From Hymenobacter duratus (GTDB taxonomy: Bacteria > Bacteroidota > Bacteroidia > Cytophagales > Hymenobacteraceae): a stretch of 64,000 nt of DNA. The stretch's first letter is position 1. Every line of letters starts with the position of its first letter. The notes under the pieces are model-generated. The model did not search any database, was not told the DNA's origin, and was given only the letters and a program-made list of their open reading frames with translations. Position numbers and translations under genes: made by a program. Positions 49,145 through 60,633 of the stretch are shown piece after piece. Location: contig NZ_JACWZZ010000001.1 of the NCBI RefSeq assembly GCF_014698995.1, positions 1,756,501 to 1,820,500 of the forward strand, in the 5' to 3' direction.

Positions 49145-51019
49145 CTAAGAGCGGCGAGTTGGCTTCTTGGGCTTGGGCTCTACCGAGGCTGAAGTACCAG
49201 CATCAGCACCCGAACGTGGCTGGGCGTCGCGCTCCTGGGCGGCGCGCATGGCATCCTGGAGGCGGGCACCGAAGCCGGAAGGCTTCTTGTCCTTATTCTT
49301 CACTTTGTTGGCTTCGAGCTGCGCCCGGATCTTGGTGTCGTCCACGAAGCGGCGCGTGAGGGCCTGCTGGCCCAGCGTGGCCAGGTTCGAGACGAGGTAG
49401 TACCAAGTCAGGCCGGCGGCGAAGCTGTTCAGCACGAACATGAACACCACCGGCATCAGATACGAGTAGAACTTCATCGGGCCCTGCATGGCGGCGGGGT
49501 TCATCTGATTGCTCTGCCAGGTCATCAGCAGCGTCGAAAGCGTCATCAGGACCGTGAACAGGCTGATGTGGTTGCCCAGGAACGGCACCTCAAACGGCAG
49601 CTTAATCAGGTCGTCGTAGGTGCTCAGGTCTTTGGCCCACAGGAAGTGCTCCTGCCGCAGCTCGATGGCGTTGGGGAAAAACTGGAACATGGCAAACAGG
49701 ATGGGCAGCGTGAGCAGCGTCGGTACACAGCCGCTGAGCGGACTCACCCCGAAGCTGGAGTACAGCTTCATGGTTTCCTGCTGCACCTTCATCTGGTCGT
49801 CGCCGGCCTTTTCCTTGATGGCGTCAATTTCCGGCTTCAGCACCTTCATCTTGGCCTGCGACACGTACGTTTTATAGGTCAGAGGCCACGTCACGAGCTT
49901 GATGAGCACCACCAGCAGCGCAATGATGATGCCGTAGGAGCTGATGAACTGCTCCAACGTGTGGAACACGGGCAGCACCACAAACTGATTTACCCAGCGG
50001 AACAGTCCCCAGCCCAGGTACACGTTCCGGTCGAAGCCGGGCGCGACATCCTTGAGAATAGGCAGCGAGTTCGGGCCGAAATAGTAGCGGAAGCTGGCTT
50101 TGCCCTGCTGGGCGTCGGCGGCCGGAATGCTGAGCGTGGTGCTCAGCGTCTTGATGAACGTGCTGTCGTTCAGGTCAACCGTAGAGTTGAACTTGCCATT
50201 TGAGAACTTGTCGTTGGCGATGATACCGGCCACGAAGAAGTCGTGCTTGTGCGCGGCCCACTTCAGCGGCTCCGCAATGTCCAGCTCCTCCGGCTTTTCC
50301 GAAGCCTCGGTCAGGGCACCGTGCTCATCGTCCACGAGGTAGTGGTTGATGGTGGTATGGTTGCGGTTCTGCTTGAGGTCCTGCTCAGTCTGGCGCACAC
50401 GGTCCACAAACGTAAACGTGAGCGGCTCCTGCGACATGGCCTGCTGCAGGCCCGTGAAGCGCAGGTCGTAGCCTAGCTCGTAGGAGCCGTCGGCCAGCGT
50501 ATACACTTCCTCAATCTGGCCGCCGGCCACGCTGGCCGTGAAGCTCAGGCGCTGGCCTTTCTTGTCGCCCTCGGCAAACGGCTGCACCGCGCCAGGCTGG
50601 AAATACAAGTCCGACAGACGCACGTTCTGGCCCCCGATGGTCCGGAAGCGGGTATCAATCTGGGCGCTCTGGGCATCCAGCAGATCCAGCGGCTTGCCAA
50701 AGAAGGTTTTGTAGTTCTTCAAACGAACAGCCTCCACACGGCCTCCTTTCGAGGAGAAAGTAATAGCCACGTTGTCGTTCTGCAGCTGCACCTGCTGGGC
50801 AGTGCCCTGCGCGGCGCCGGCAAACACGCCCAGCGTGCGGGCCGCAGCCGTCGAGTCGAAGGAAGCGGCGGGGGCGGGAGTAGCGCCGGGCGCCGTGCTA
50901 GCGGCCGTGGTGGGCTTGTCGGCCGGTACTTCCTTAGGCGTTTCGGGCTTGAAGAAATACAGGTAGACGAGGAGCAAGGCTGCTATCAGAAACAGGCCGG
51001 TTGCTGAATTTCTGTCCAT
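49145..51019 (-). CDS. yidC: Membrane protein insertase YidC
   Basis: The protein has 624 residues. A first membrane segment (TGLFLIAALLLVYLYFF) is followed by a periplasmic beta domain (about 80-345). The conserved C-terminal core (about 360-570) contains ITWPLTYKTYVSQAKM-like sequence (KLVTWPLTYKTYVSQAKMKV) and FGVSPLSGCVPTLLTLPI. A basic, Lys-rich C-terminal tail (KPKKPTRRS) could contact the ribosome. It inserts membrane proteins with or without SecYEG. It is downstream of pyrG on the same strand, with 253 bases between them holding a palindromic element. Confidence 0.96.
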   Translation of the reverse strand: MDRNSATGLFLIAALLLVYLYFFKPETPKEVPADKPTTAASTAPGATPAPAASFDSTAAARTLGVFAGAAQGTAQQVQLQNDNVAITFSSKGGRVEAVRLKNYKTFFGKPLDLLDAQSAQIDTRFRTIGGQNVRLSDLYFQPGAVQPFAEGDKKGQRLSFTASVAGGQIEEVYTLADGSYELGYDLRFTGLQQAMSQEPLTFTFVDRVRQTEQDLKQNRNHTTINHYLVDDEHGALTEASEKPEELDIAEPLKWAAHKHDFFVAGIIANDKFSNGKFNSTVDLNDSTFIKTLSTTLSIPAADAQQGKASFRYYFGPNSLPILKDVAPGFDRNVYLGWGLFRWVNQFVVLPVFHTLEQFISSYGIIIALLVVLIKLVTWPLTYKTYVSQAKMKVLKPEIDAIKEKAGDDQMKVQQETMKLYSSFGVSPLSGCVPTLLTLPILFAMFQFFPNAIELRQEHFLWAKDLSTYDDLIKLPFEVPFLGNHISLFTVLMTLSTLLMTWQSNQMNPAAMQGPMKFYSYLMPVVFMFVLNSFAAGLTWYYLVSNLATLGQQALTRRFVDDTKIRAQLEANKVKNKDKKPSGFGARLQDAMRAAQERDAQPRSGADAGTSASVEPKPKKPTRRS

Positions 51020-51156
51020 TCAGGTAAAAATGAGGGCAAACAAGGAATGCGTGAACCGCGCCAACCGCAAAAATCCGGCAACGCTGCCGCAAAGGTCGGG
51101 TTTGTCAGGTTAATAATTGTAGGTCGGCGCTTTTGGCAGAAGAAATTGCCCTAAAT

Positions 51157-51255
51157 AGAGCGTCATTCCGAGGGCAGCCGAGGAATCTTGCTAGGGTAGT
51201 AAATAGTAATTACCACCCTAGCGAGATTCCTCGGCTGCCCTCGGAATGACGTTCT
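51157..51255. repeat. Palindromic interspersed element, copy 4 (arms CGTCATTCCGAGGGCAGCCG)
   Basis: About 40-base arms with one or two mismatches (from AGAGCGTCATTCCGAGG to GATTCCTCGG and a GCTAGGG/CCCTAGC inner stem) surround an AT-rich centre of about 18 bases. It lies in the pyrG-yidC gap. Confidence 0.9.
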
Positions 51256-51272
51256 ATTACTTCATCACCTCA

Positions 51273-53987
<2,715 letters not shown>

Positions 53988-54013
53988 GCGGAGAGACGCT
54001 GCTGCAATAAGCG

Positions 54014-54061
54014 TTTCGCCCCGGCCGCCATCTGTCTAAGTAGATGGTCGCTGGGGCGAAA
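54014..54061. terminator. Bidirectional terminator between flavoprotein and Gfo/Idh/MocA genes
   Basis: TTTCGCCCC pairs with GGGGCGAAA, with an inner CCATCT/AGATGG stem, between two convergent genes. Confidence 0.75.
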
Positions 54062-54083
54062 TACAACTATTAAACAGGGTAGA

Positions 54084-55520
54084 CTACGCCTGCTTCGGCT
54101 CGGGGCCGCGGAATACGTCGGTGCCTTTCACTTCGGGCAGCTTCACGGGGCGGCCTTCGCGCGCCGACTGGTAGATGGCCTCCATGATGCGCTGGTCCTG
54201 CAGGCCTTCCTCGCCGGGCGTGTGCGGCTGCTTGTCGTCCAGCACGCACTCCGAAAAGTGGTCCATTTCGGCGGCAAACTGGTTTTTGGCCGGGATGGTA
54301 ATCTGGTTCTGCAGCTTGGCCGGGCCTTCGGCGTGCGAAGTCTGCAGCTGCTGGCCCTGGTAGGTGTAGGCGTTGTTGAGGTGCACCCAGCCCCGCTCGG
54401 CACTCACGCGGTAGAAGCGCGAGTCGTGGGTGTTGTAGTGCGTGATGCTATCCACTGTAATGCCGCCGGGAAAGCGCATCTGCCACGACATCAGCTCCTC
54501 CACCTCCTTGAACAGCGGATTGCCGGGCGTGCTGTGCATGTAGCCAGATACTTCGGTGGGTTCGGTGCCGAGCAGAAAGCGACTGGTATTCAGGCAGTAC
54601 AGGCCGATGTCGGGGAGGGCGCCGCCGCCGGCCAGGGCCTTTTTGTGGCGCCAGTGGTCGGGGTTGGCGGAGCTTTGGCTGTTCTGGGCCTGGATGTATT
54701 TCACCGGCCCGAACTTGTTGGCCCGCATCATCTTCCGCACCTCGCGGTTGTAGGGCTCATACTGGATGCGGTAGGCAATCATGAGCTTGCGGTTGGCCTT
54801 TTTGCAGGCGTCAATCATGGCCTGGCACTCCTGCACGGAGTTGGCCATGGGCTTCTCGCAGAGGATGTGCTTGCCGGCCTGCGCGCCCCGGATGGTGTAT
54901 TCGGCGTGCATGGAGTTGGGCAGCACGATGTAAATCACCTGCACCTCGGGGTTGTCCCGGAGCTTGTCGTAGTCCTGGTAGCTGTAGCAGCTTTCGGGCT
55001 TGATGCCGTATTGCTGCGCCACTTTCTTGAGCTTTTCGGGCGAGCCGCTCACCAGCGCCACCGGCTTCGACTTTTTGCATGCGCCAAAGGCCGGCAGCAG
55101 CTCTTCCAGCGTGAGGTGGCCCAGTCCCACCAGCGCGTAGCCCACCCGCTTATCGGGCGGCAGCGGGGTAGGCGTGGGGCCCGATTTGGGGTCGACTTCG
55201 GATTTCCAAGCCTCCAGCTCGATGGGCTGGTCGAGGCCGGCCGGCACTTTGGCCGGCGGCGACACGGCTTCCGAGGAAGGCACTTTCTGCCCGTCGGGGG
55301 CGGCGTACACGGTAGCCGCCTCCACTTCCGAGGCCGGCGTACCGGTGGTAGGCGTGGTGGCGGCCCCGGTTTTCGGGGTATCCGACTGACAGCTGGCCAG
55401 CGAGCCGGCCGCGACGCCCACAGCCAAGCCGCGCCCGGCCAGGCTCAGAAACTCTTTGCGCGACACTTCCTGGCTGGCGTGGCGCAACACGGTGTTCAAC
55501 AGTTCATTGGTGATGGACAT
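54084..55520 (-). CDS. Gfo/Idh/MocA family oxidoreductase, exported
   Basis: The protein has 478 residues. The N-terminus has SRKEFLSLAGRGLAVGVAAG ending in a lipobox-like SLASC, resembling a Tat-type lipoprotein signal. A linker (about 50-125) precedes the Rossmann domain with VGYALVGLGHLTLEELLPAF and the EKP motif (HILCEKPMANSVQECQ). The C-terminal domain has HWRHKKALAGGGALPDIGLY. This is similar to glucose-fructose oxidoreductase-type enzymes, which keep NADP bound in the periplasm. The substrate is probably a sugar or derivative. The Rossmann motif is GLGHL rather than GxGxxG in strict form. Confidence 0.88.
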   Translation of the reverse strand: MSITNELLNTVLRHASQEVSRKEFLSLAGRGLAVGVAAGSLASCQSDTPKTGAATTPTTGTPASEVEAATVYAAPDGQKVPSSEAVSPPAKVPAGLDQPIELEAWKSEVDPKSGPTPTPLPPDKRVGYALVGLGHLTLEELLPAFGACKKSKPVALVSGSPEKLKKVAQQYGIKPESCYSYQDYDKLRDNPEVQVIYIVLPNSMHAEYTIRGAQAGKHILCEKPMANSVQECQAMIDACKKANRKLMIAYRIQYEPYNREVRKMMRANKFGPVKYIQAQNSQSSANPDHWRHKKALAGGGALPDIGLYCLNTSRFLLGTEPTEVSGYMHSTPGNPLFKEVEELMSWQMRFPGGITVDSITHYNTHDSRFYRVSAERGWVHLNNAYTYQGQQLQTSHAEGPAKLQNQITIPAKNQFAAEMDHFSECVLDDKQPHTPGEEGLQDQRIMEAIYQSAREGRPVKLPEVKGTDVFRGPEPKQA

Positions 55521-55941
55521 ACGAAACGGAAAATAAGTAGCGAGGATGCATTACCATACTTCCGGCACCGAAGCCAGGTTGCCGGAAGCCCGGATTTGAA
55601 ACATGGTCCTGCTGATGTGAATGGAACGTCCTGCTGAGCGGAGAGAACGGTCATGCTATTTTGAATAGAACTTCATGCTGAGCTTGTCGAAGCATCTCTA
55701 CCTCTGGCTAACTGATCAGAGTGGCAGTAGGGGCGGGGCTTGTCCCCGCCCGTTGTTGAGCGAGTATTGGTATAGCGGCGCGAATGGCGGGCGGGGACAA
55801 GCCCTGCCCCTACGCAACGAAGCGGTAGAGATACTTTGGCCGCTCAGGCCCAATCCAAACCCGGGCTTATCGGAGCCGGATAGTTGAATTCCGTTGCGCT
55901 TTTGCCCAAGTTGCGGGGATTTTGCCCGTTACTCTTTTTGA
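55521..55941. other. 421-base gap rich in dispersed repeats, no gene
   Basis: Nothing coding is evident. From 55624 on, the gap holds a fragment starting GAACGTCCTGCTGAGCGGAG, then the composite element at 55666-55848. The last 90 bases should contain the dacB promoter, but I see no clear TAnnTTTG element. Confidence 0.6.
55666..55848. repeat. Composite palindromic element: GTAGGGGCGGGG palindrome inside a GCTTGTCGAAGC palindrome
   Basis: The outer left arm (AGAACTTCATGCTGAGCTTG, then TCGAAGCATCTCTACC) matches the family at 57650, and its degraded right arm is GCGGTAGAGATACTTTGG. Between them lies a second inverted repeat (55727-55813) with about 26-base arms starting GTAGGGGCGGGGCTTGTCCC. 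One element appears to have inserted into another. Confidence 0.82.
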
Positions 55942-57306
55942 ATGATGTCGTTCCTTTTCGTTGTTCGCCGCGCGCTGGCTGTGGCGGTGCTGTTCTTGCT
56001 GATTATGCTGCCGGCGCTTGCCCAGAAAGCGGCCATGCCGGCCCAGAAAGTGGCCAATCCAGCGTGGCTGGAGGCGCTGGTTGCTACGTCGCCGGTGCTG
56101 CGCCAGCACCATGTGGGCGTGGCGCTGGCCGATGCCGCCACCGGCGAGAAACTGTATGAGCTGAATGCCGACCGGTATTTCACGCCGGCCAGCACCATGA
56201 AGCTGCTGAGCCTCTATGCCGGCCTGCACATGCTCTCCGACTCGGTGCCCAGCCTGCACTACGTGGTGCGCCACGACTCGCTGATTTTCTGGGGCACCGG
56301 CGACCCCACGCTGCTGCACGGCGACGTGCCCAGCCGCCGCGCCTTCACCTTCCTGCAAAGCCGCCCCGAAAAGCTGTTCTACGCCGCCATTCCCAGCGTG
56401 CCCGCCTACGGCCCCGGCTGGACATGGGACGACTACAACTACTACTACCAGCCGGAGCGGGGCGCCTTCCCGATTTACGGGCACACGGTGCGCTTCTACG
56501 GGCAGGCCGGCCAGCCGCTGCCCCAGGTGGCGCCCCGCTTCTTCCGGCCCCTGACGGAAGCCGTAGCCGCCGGCACGCCCAACCCCACCGACGACCATAT
56601 CCGGCGGCCGGAGCTGGAAAACCGCTTTTTCGCGTACCCGAGCACCACAAAATGGGTGGATGAAACGCCCTTCCGGACCAGCCCCGCGCTACTGCAACAG
56701 CTGCTCCAGGACACGCTGCGCCGGCCCGTGGGCATGGTGCCGTTTCGGCTGCGCCCCCAGGACAGCGTGCAAGTGGTGCGCGGCCTGCCCGTCGATTCGC
56801 TGTACCGCCGCCTGCTGCGGGTGAGCGACAATTTCCTGGCCGAACAGCTGCTGCTGCTCTGCTCCAGCCGCCTCGGCCCGGATTCGCTGAGCACCATCCG
56901 GCCCATCCGGGTGATGCAGAAGCTCTTTCTGGCCGACCTGCCCGACGTGCCGCGCTGGGTAGACGGCTCGGGCCTCTCGCGCCTCAACCTCGTGACGCCC
57001 CGCACCATGACCGGCCTGCTGCTCAAGCTGCACCAGGAAGTGCCCGAAGCGCGGCTGCTGAGCCTCCTGGCGGCGGGCGGCGGGCAGGGCACCCTGCGCC
57101 GCCGCTACCGCCCCGTAGCGGGCAAGCCGTGGCTGTGGGGCAAAACCGGCACGCTTACCAACAACCACAACCTGTGCGGCTATATCCGCACGAAATCGGG
57201 CCGGCTGGTGGCTTTCAGCTTCTTCAACAACAATATGCCCGGCAACGACGCGCCCGTGCGCACCGAAATGGAGCGGATTCTGACGCAGGTGCGCGAGCGG
57301 CTGTAG
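55942..57306 (+). CDS. dacB: D-alanyl-D-alanine carboxypeptidase/endopeptidase, PBP4 type
   Basis: The protein has 454 residues. A signal peptide (RRALAVAVLFLLIMLPALAQ) precedes the penicillin-binding motifs: SxxK with Ser84 in FTPASTMKLLSLYAGL, SxN in RVSDNFLAEQLLLLC (about 295) and KTG in WGKTGTLTNNHNLC (Lys401). This is the S13 (PBP4/DacB) family, which trims and cleaves peptide cross-links in periplasmic peptidoglycan. It is a single-gene unit. Confidence 0.94.
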   Translation: MMSFLFVVRRALAVAVLFLLIMLPALAQKAAMPAQKVANPAWLEALVATSPVLRQHHVGVALADAATGEKLYELNADRYFTPASTMKLLSLYAGLHMLSDSVPSLHYVVRHDSLIFWGTGDPTLLHGDVPSRRAFTFLQSRPEKLFYAAIPSVPAYGPGWTWDDYNYYYQPERGAFPIYGHTVRFYGQAGQPLPQVAPRFFRPLTEAVAAGTPNPTDDHIRRPELENRFFAYPSTTKWVDETPFRTSPALLQQLLQDTLRRPVGMVPFRLRPQDSVQVVRGLPVDSLYRRLLRVSDNFLAEQLLLLCSSRLGPDSLSTIRPIRVMQKLFLADLPDVPRWVDGSGLSRLNLVTPRTMTGLLLKLHQEVPEARLLSLLAAGGGQGTLRRRYRPVAGKPWLWGKTGTLTNNHNLCGYIRTKSGRLVAFSFFNNNMPGNDAPVRTEMERILTQVRERL

Positions 57307-57321
57307 GGATTGGAACGGTGG

Positions 57322-57615
57322 TTAGCCGCCGCTATGCATCGGCGACTTCCTTGCCCACACGAGGCGCGCCAGCTTCCAGCCAGGCGCCACAAAAATCCAA
57401 GTGGAAACCGTGAGGATAAAAATGATGAAAGGGCTACACACCACATAGATAGTAAGCCCTGGCCGCCCGTAGTAGAGTTGCTGATTCAATTTGGCTGGTA
57501 TCACGCCTACCAACGACAGAAGCCCAAACAGGACTGACAGCGGCAGCTAAAAGCCGCCGTAGCCATACAGAAGAACGAGAAAGAGTTGGCGGGAGGTCAG
57601 CTCTCGAAGTGGCAT
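57322..57615 (-). pseudogene. Small membrane-protein gene interrupted by one in-frame TAG
   Basis: Read from the ATG at 57615, the frame gives MPLRELTSRQLFLVLLYGYG, then GF and a TAG at 57549-57547. The same frame then continues without another stop to 57322 for 75 codons with two membrane segments (LPLSVLFGLLSLVGVIPAKL and LTIYVVCSPFIIFILTVSTW). The hydrophobic pattern on both sides of the stop and the unbroken frame suggest a 97-residue membrane protein disabled by a single substitution. Alternatives are a genuine short 75-residue gene starting at an internal codon, or a sequencing error. The dacB stop is only 16 bases from its 3' end (convergent). Confidence 0.6.
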
Positions 57616-57649
57616 AAGGCTTAGAGCGTGCTTGGGAAGTTAAAAAGAA

Positions 57650-57741
57650 CGTCATGCTGAGCTTGTCGAAGCATCTCTACCGCTTCGTTGGAAAACGTCC
57701 AGACGAAGCGGTAGAGATGCTTCGACAAGCTCAGCATGACG
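57650..57741. repeat. Palindromic interspersed element, copy 6 (arms CGTCATGCTGAGCTTGTCGA)
   Basis: Perfect 39-base arms, reading through AGCATCTCTACCGCTTCGT, surround a 14-base centre. Further out, AGAGCGTG (57622-57629) and the inverted CACGCTCT (57768-57775) add an outer pair that touches the serA stop codon. Confidence 0.92.
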
Positions 57742-57775
57742 GAAAAGGCGTTTTCATGAATTCTCAAACACGCTC

Positions 57776-59677
57776 TTAGTACAGCACCCGGAACTTGATG
57801 GTGTGCTCTACCTGCTTCAGTTCGCCAATTACTTCCGGCTCGTATTCCTTGTCGATGTCGGTGATGACGTAGCCGATGTGCTCGTTGGTTTTCAGGTACT
57901 GACCCAGGATGTTGACGTGGCGCTCGGCCAGCACGTTGTTGATGCGAGCCAGCACGCCGGGCACATTGTGGTGAATGTGAATGAGGCGGTGGGCTTGCTG
58001 CTCGGGCAGCTGAATGTTGGGGAAATTGACGCTTTGCTGCGTGTTGCCGCTGTTCACGTACTGCATGATGCGCTCCGGCACAAACTCAGCAATGTTGCGC
58101 TGCGCCTCCGCCGTGCTGCCCCCGATATGGGGCGTCAGGAGTACGTTGGGCAGGCCGCGCAGCTCACTCTCGAAGCTTTCCTGGTTGGTTTTGGGCTCGT
58201 ACGGAAACACATCCACGGCCGCGCCGCCCAGGTGGCCGGAGCGTAGCACGGCGGCCAGCGCCGGCACGTCCACGATATGGCCGCGGCTGTTATTGAGCAA
58301 CAACGCGCCGGGCTTCATCAGGGCCAGCTCGGCGGCCCCAATCAGGTTGATATTGGCGGCGCGGCCGTCTACGTGCAGCGTCACGATGTCGGCTTGCTGG
58401 AGCAGCTCCGGTAGTGTGCGGCACTTAGTGGCATTGCCGAGCTGCAGCTTTTCGGCCACATCGTAGTAGAGTACCTGCATGCCTATTGCCTCCGCCACAA
58501 CCGACAGCTGACTGCCGATGTTGCCGTAGCCGATGATGCCCAGCTTCTTGCCCCGGATTTCAAACGAGCCTTTCGCTGACTTGTCCCACTCGCCGTCGTG
58601 CATTTTGGCGCTTTTCTCCGGGATGCGGCGGGCCAGCATGATGATTTCGCCCAGCGCCAGCTCTACCACCGAGCGGGTGTTGGAGAAGGGCGCGTTGAAC
58701 ACGGCTACGCCCTTCTGCATGCAGCCCGTGAGGTCAATCTGGTTGGTGCCGATGCAGAACGCGCCCACCGCAATCAGGCGGTTGGCGGCCTCCAGCACGC
58801 GGGGCGTCACCTGCGTCTTGCTCCGGATGCCCAGAATGCTGACGCCCTCAATCTGCTGTACCAGCTCGTCTTCGTCGAGGCCGCCGGGCACGGTGTCTAC
58901 CTGGTAGCCTTCCTGGCGGAACAGTTCGGCGGCCCGCGCGTCGGGGTTTTCGAGCAGCAGGACCTTGATGCGGTTTTTGGGGTAGGAAAGCGTCATCGGA
59001 AGCTTGTTCTGGTAGAGAAATTCGTCGAAAGTAGGCAGCACTTCATCGGCGCGGGCCACTACGGCGTCGCGGGTTACGTTTTCGGTGAAGGCGTAGAAGC
59101 GGTTGGCCAGCCCGGCTTCCCGGATCTGGTAGTCGGTGTAGCCGTCGCCGAGCACGTACACATCACCGCTGAGGTCGAGGCGGCGGAGCTGCTCGATTTT
59201 GCCGCCGTCGCGGCTGAGTACGTTTTCCGGGTCGAAGCCGGTGATGCGGCCTTCGGCATCGAAGGTGAAGGTATTGGCCAGCACAAAATCGGGCCCGATG
59301 CCAAACTCGGCTACCACCGGCTCGATGAACTCGCGGAAGCCGCTGCTCACAATATACACGCGCCCCGGAAACTGCTCGAAAAAGGCCCGGTTGCGCACAA
59401 TGCTTTCCGACACCTTGCCTTTGAGCCGGGCCACCAGCGGCCCCAGGTGCCGCCGGTACGCCGGCAGCAGTGCCAGTCGCTGCTTCAGCGACTCTGAGAA
59501 TTTCAACTCCCCACTCATGCCCCGGTCCGTCAGCGCCCGGATTTCGGCCACCACTTTCTCTCGGTCGGAGTGGCCTTCCAGGGCAATATCGGCCAGCTCG
59601 TCGAGGCCTTCTACCTGGGTGAATGTGCTATCGAAGTCAATGATGAGGTACGGAAGCGGCTGCGTTGGTTCGGGCAT
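57776..59677 (-). CDS. serA: Fused phosphoserine phosphatase / D-3-phosphoglycerate dehydrogenase
   Basis: The protein has 633 residues. An N-terminal HAD phosphatase domain (about 10-215) has the catalytic DFDSTFT, then IVSSGFREFIEP and the metal-binding VYVLGDGYTDYQIREAG, like phosphoserine phosphatase. The dehydrogenase domain (about 228-540) has the NAD motif IIGYGNIGSQL (near 380) and the catalytic TPHIGGST (near 517). A C-terminal ACT domain (about 560-633, HIHHNVPGVLARINN) is for serine feedback. It joins the first and third steps of serine synthesis; SerC, the middle step, is not nearby. The ATG at 59677 was chosen because it starts just before the HAD domain. Confidence 0.93.
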   Translation of the reverse strand: MPEPTQPLPYLIIDFDSTFTQVEGLDELADIALEGHSDREKVVAEIRALTDRGMSGELKFSESLKQRLALLPAYRRHLGPLVARLKGKVSESIVRNRAFFEQFPGRVYIVSSGFREFIEPVVAEFGIGPDFVLANTFTFDAEGRITGFDPENVLSRDGGKIEQLRRLDLSGDVYVLGDGYTDYQIREAGLANRFYAFTENVTRDAVVARADEVLPTFDEFLYQNKLPMTLSYPKNRIKVLLLENPDARAAELFRQEGYQVDTVPGGLDEDELVQQIEGVSILGIRSKTQVTPRVLEAANRLIAVGAFCIGTNQIDLTGCMQKGVAVFNAPFSNTRSVVELALGEIIMLARRIPEKSAKMHDGEWDKSAKGSFEIRGKKLGIIGYGNIGSQLSVVAEAIGMQVLYYDVAEKLQLGNATKCRTLPELLQQADIVTLHVDGRAANINLIGAAELALMKPGALLLNNSRGHIVDVPALAAVLRSGHLGGAAVDVFPYEPKTNQESFESELRGLPNVLLTPHIGGSTAEAQRNIAEFVPERIMQYVNSGNTQQSVNFPNIQLPEQQAHRLIHIHHNVPGVLARINNVLAERHVNILGQYLKTNEHIGYVITDIDKEYEPEVIGELKQVEHTIKFRVLY

Positions 59678-59841
59678 AGTGGGGGCAATATCGGGCGGAA
59701 TTGCGAAGCAACCCACCGGAATTCTCAGAGTTGGCAAGCCGTATTTCGGGCGGTAGCTTTCCGTGTGTCCGGCTGGACTGGCTGCGGCCTGAAGAGAAAC
59801 AGCCGCTGCGGAGGGCAGGAATAAGATGGTCTGGCCAGCGC

Positions 59842-60555
59842 CTACGCCACCCGCTTAGCGTCGCAGGCCTCAAGCCAGGCATCGTGCTGGCACACCGGGC
59901 AACGGGCCACACCGCCGCGGGCCAGCGGCTGCACGTGGCCGCAACAGGCACAGGCGTAGGAGCCGGCCGTTTCGGCGCGGCGTACTTCCTGCCCAAGGCG
60001 CTCCGGCCAGATCGGCAGGCCGGGCCGCACCTGCTGCTCCTCGAAAAAGTAGACGCTGACTTCGCCGGTGGCCTCGATGTAGGCCCGGCGCACCTGCCCC
60101 AGGTGTTCTACCTGCCGTTGGCGCAGCTCACCAAACAGCTCTTTTTGCGTCAAATTCTGCTTGTTGAAATTGCGAAGCTGAATCTCGCCGCCTTCTACTA
60201 GCAGCACCGGCGCGCCCTCTAGCCAGTCACTGAACCGCTCCGACTTCTCGGTGAGCCAGTTGAAAAACAGATACAGGCCCGACACCACCCCGAATACCAC
60301 CAGCACGTGTAGCAGTGGCACATCGTCGTAGAACATGGCGTCGCCGGCGGCGGAACCCAGGGCCAGAATAATGCTGAGCTCGAACAAAGACAGCTGCCGC
60401 ACGCCGCGGCGGCCCGTTACGCGCAGTGCCCCCAGCGTCATGAGGTAGGTAACGACGCATCGGAAAACTATTTCCAGCAAAAAAAGCGGTGGAGCATCCT
60501 CAGAAAGCAAAATTCGGTTCCAGTCGAAGGGTTGGATGGCAGCAGCAAGAAGCAT
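59842..60555 (-). CDS. DUF421 (YetF-like) membrane protein with C-terminal zinc ribbon
   Basis: The protein has 237 residues. Three membrane segments (about 20-110) are followed by the DUF421 cytoplasmic domain, with VTGRRGVRQLSLFELSIILA and EGAPVLLVEGGEIQLRNFNK. The last 45 residues add CACCGHVQPLA and CPVCQHDAW, a CxxC...CxxC zinc-ribbon-like end that the usual short DUF421 proteins lack. The function of the family is unknown; some members form part of sporulation or envelope pathways. Leftward, upstream of serA by 164 bases. Confidence 0.88.
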   Translation of the reverse strand: MLLAAAIQPFDWNRILLSEDAPPLFLLEIVFRCVVTYLMTLGALRVTGRRGVRQLSLFELSIILALGSAAGDAMFYDDVPLLHVLVVFGVVSGLYLFFNWLTEKSERFSDWLEGAPVLLVEGGEIQLRNFNKQNLTQKELFGELRQRQVEHLGQVRRAYIEATGEVSVYFFEEQQVRPGLPIWPERLGQEVRRAETAGSYACACCGHVQPLARGGVARCPVCQHDAWLEACDAKRVA

Positions 60556-60633
60556 AGGGGTAAGGCACTAGCAGAAACGATGGCCTATGCTAACGCAACC
60601 GATGGGCTTTCAGTTGGTGCGGGTGGCGGAGCG

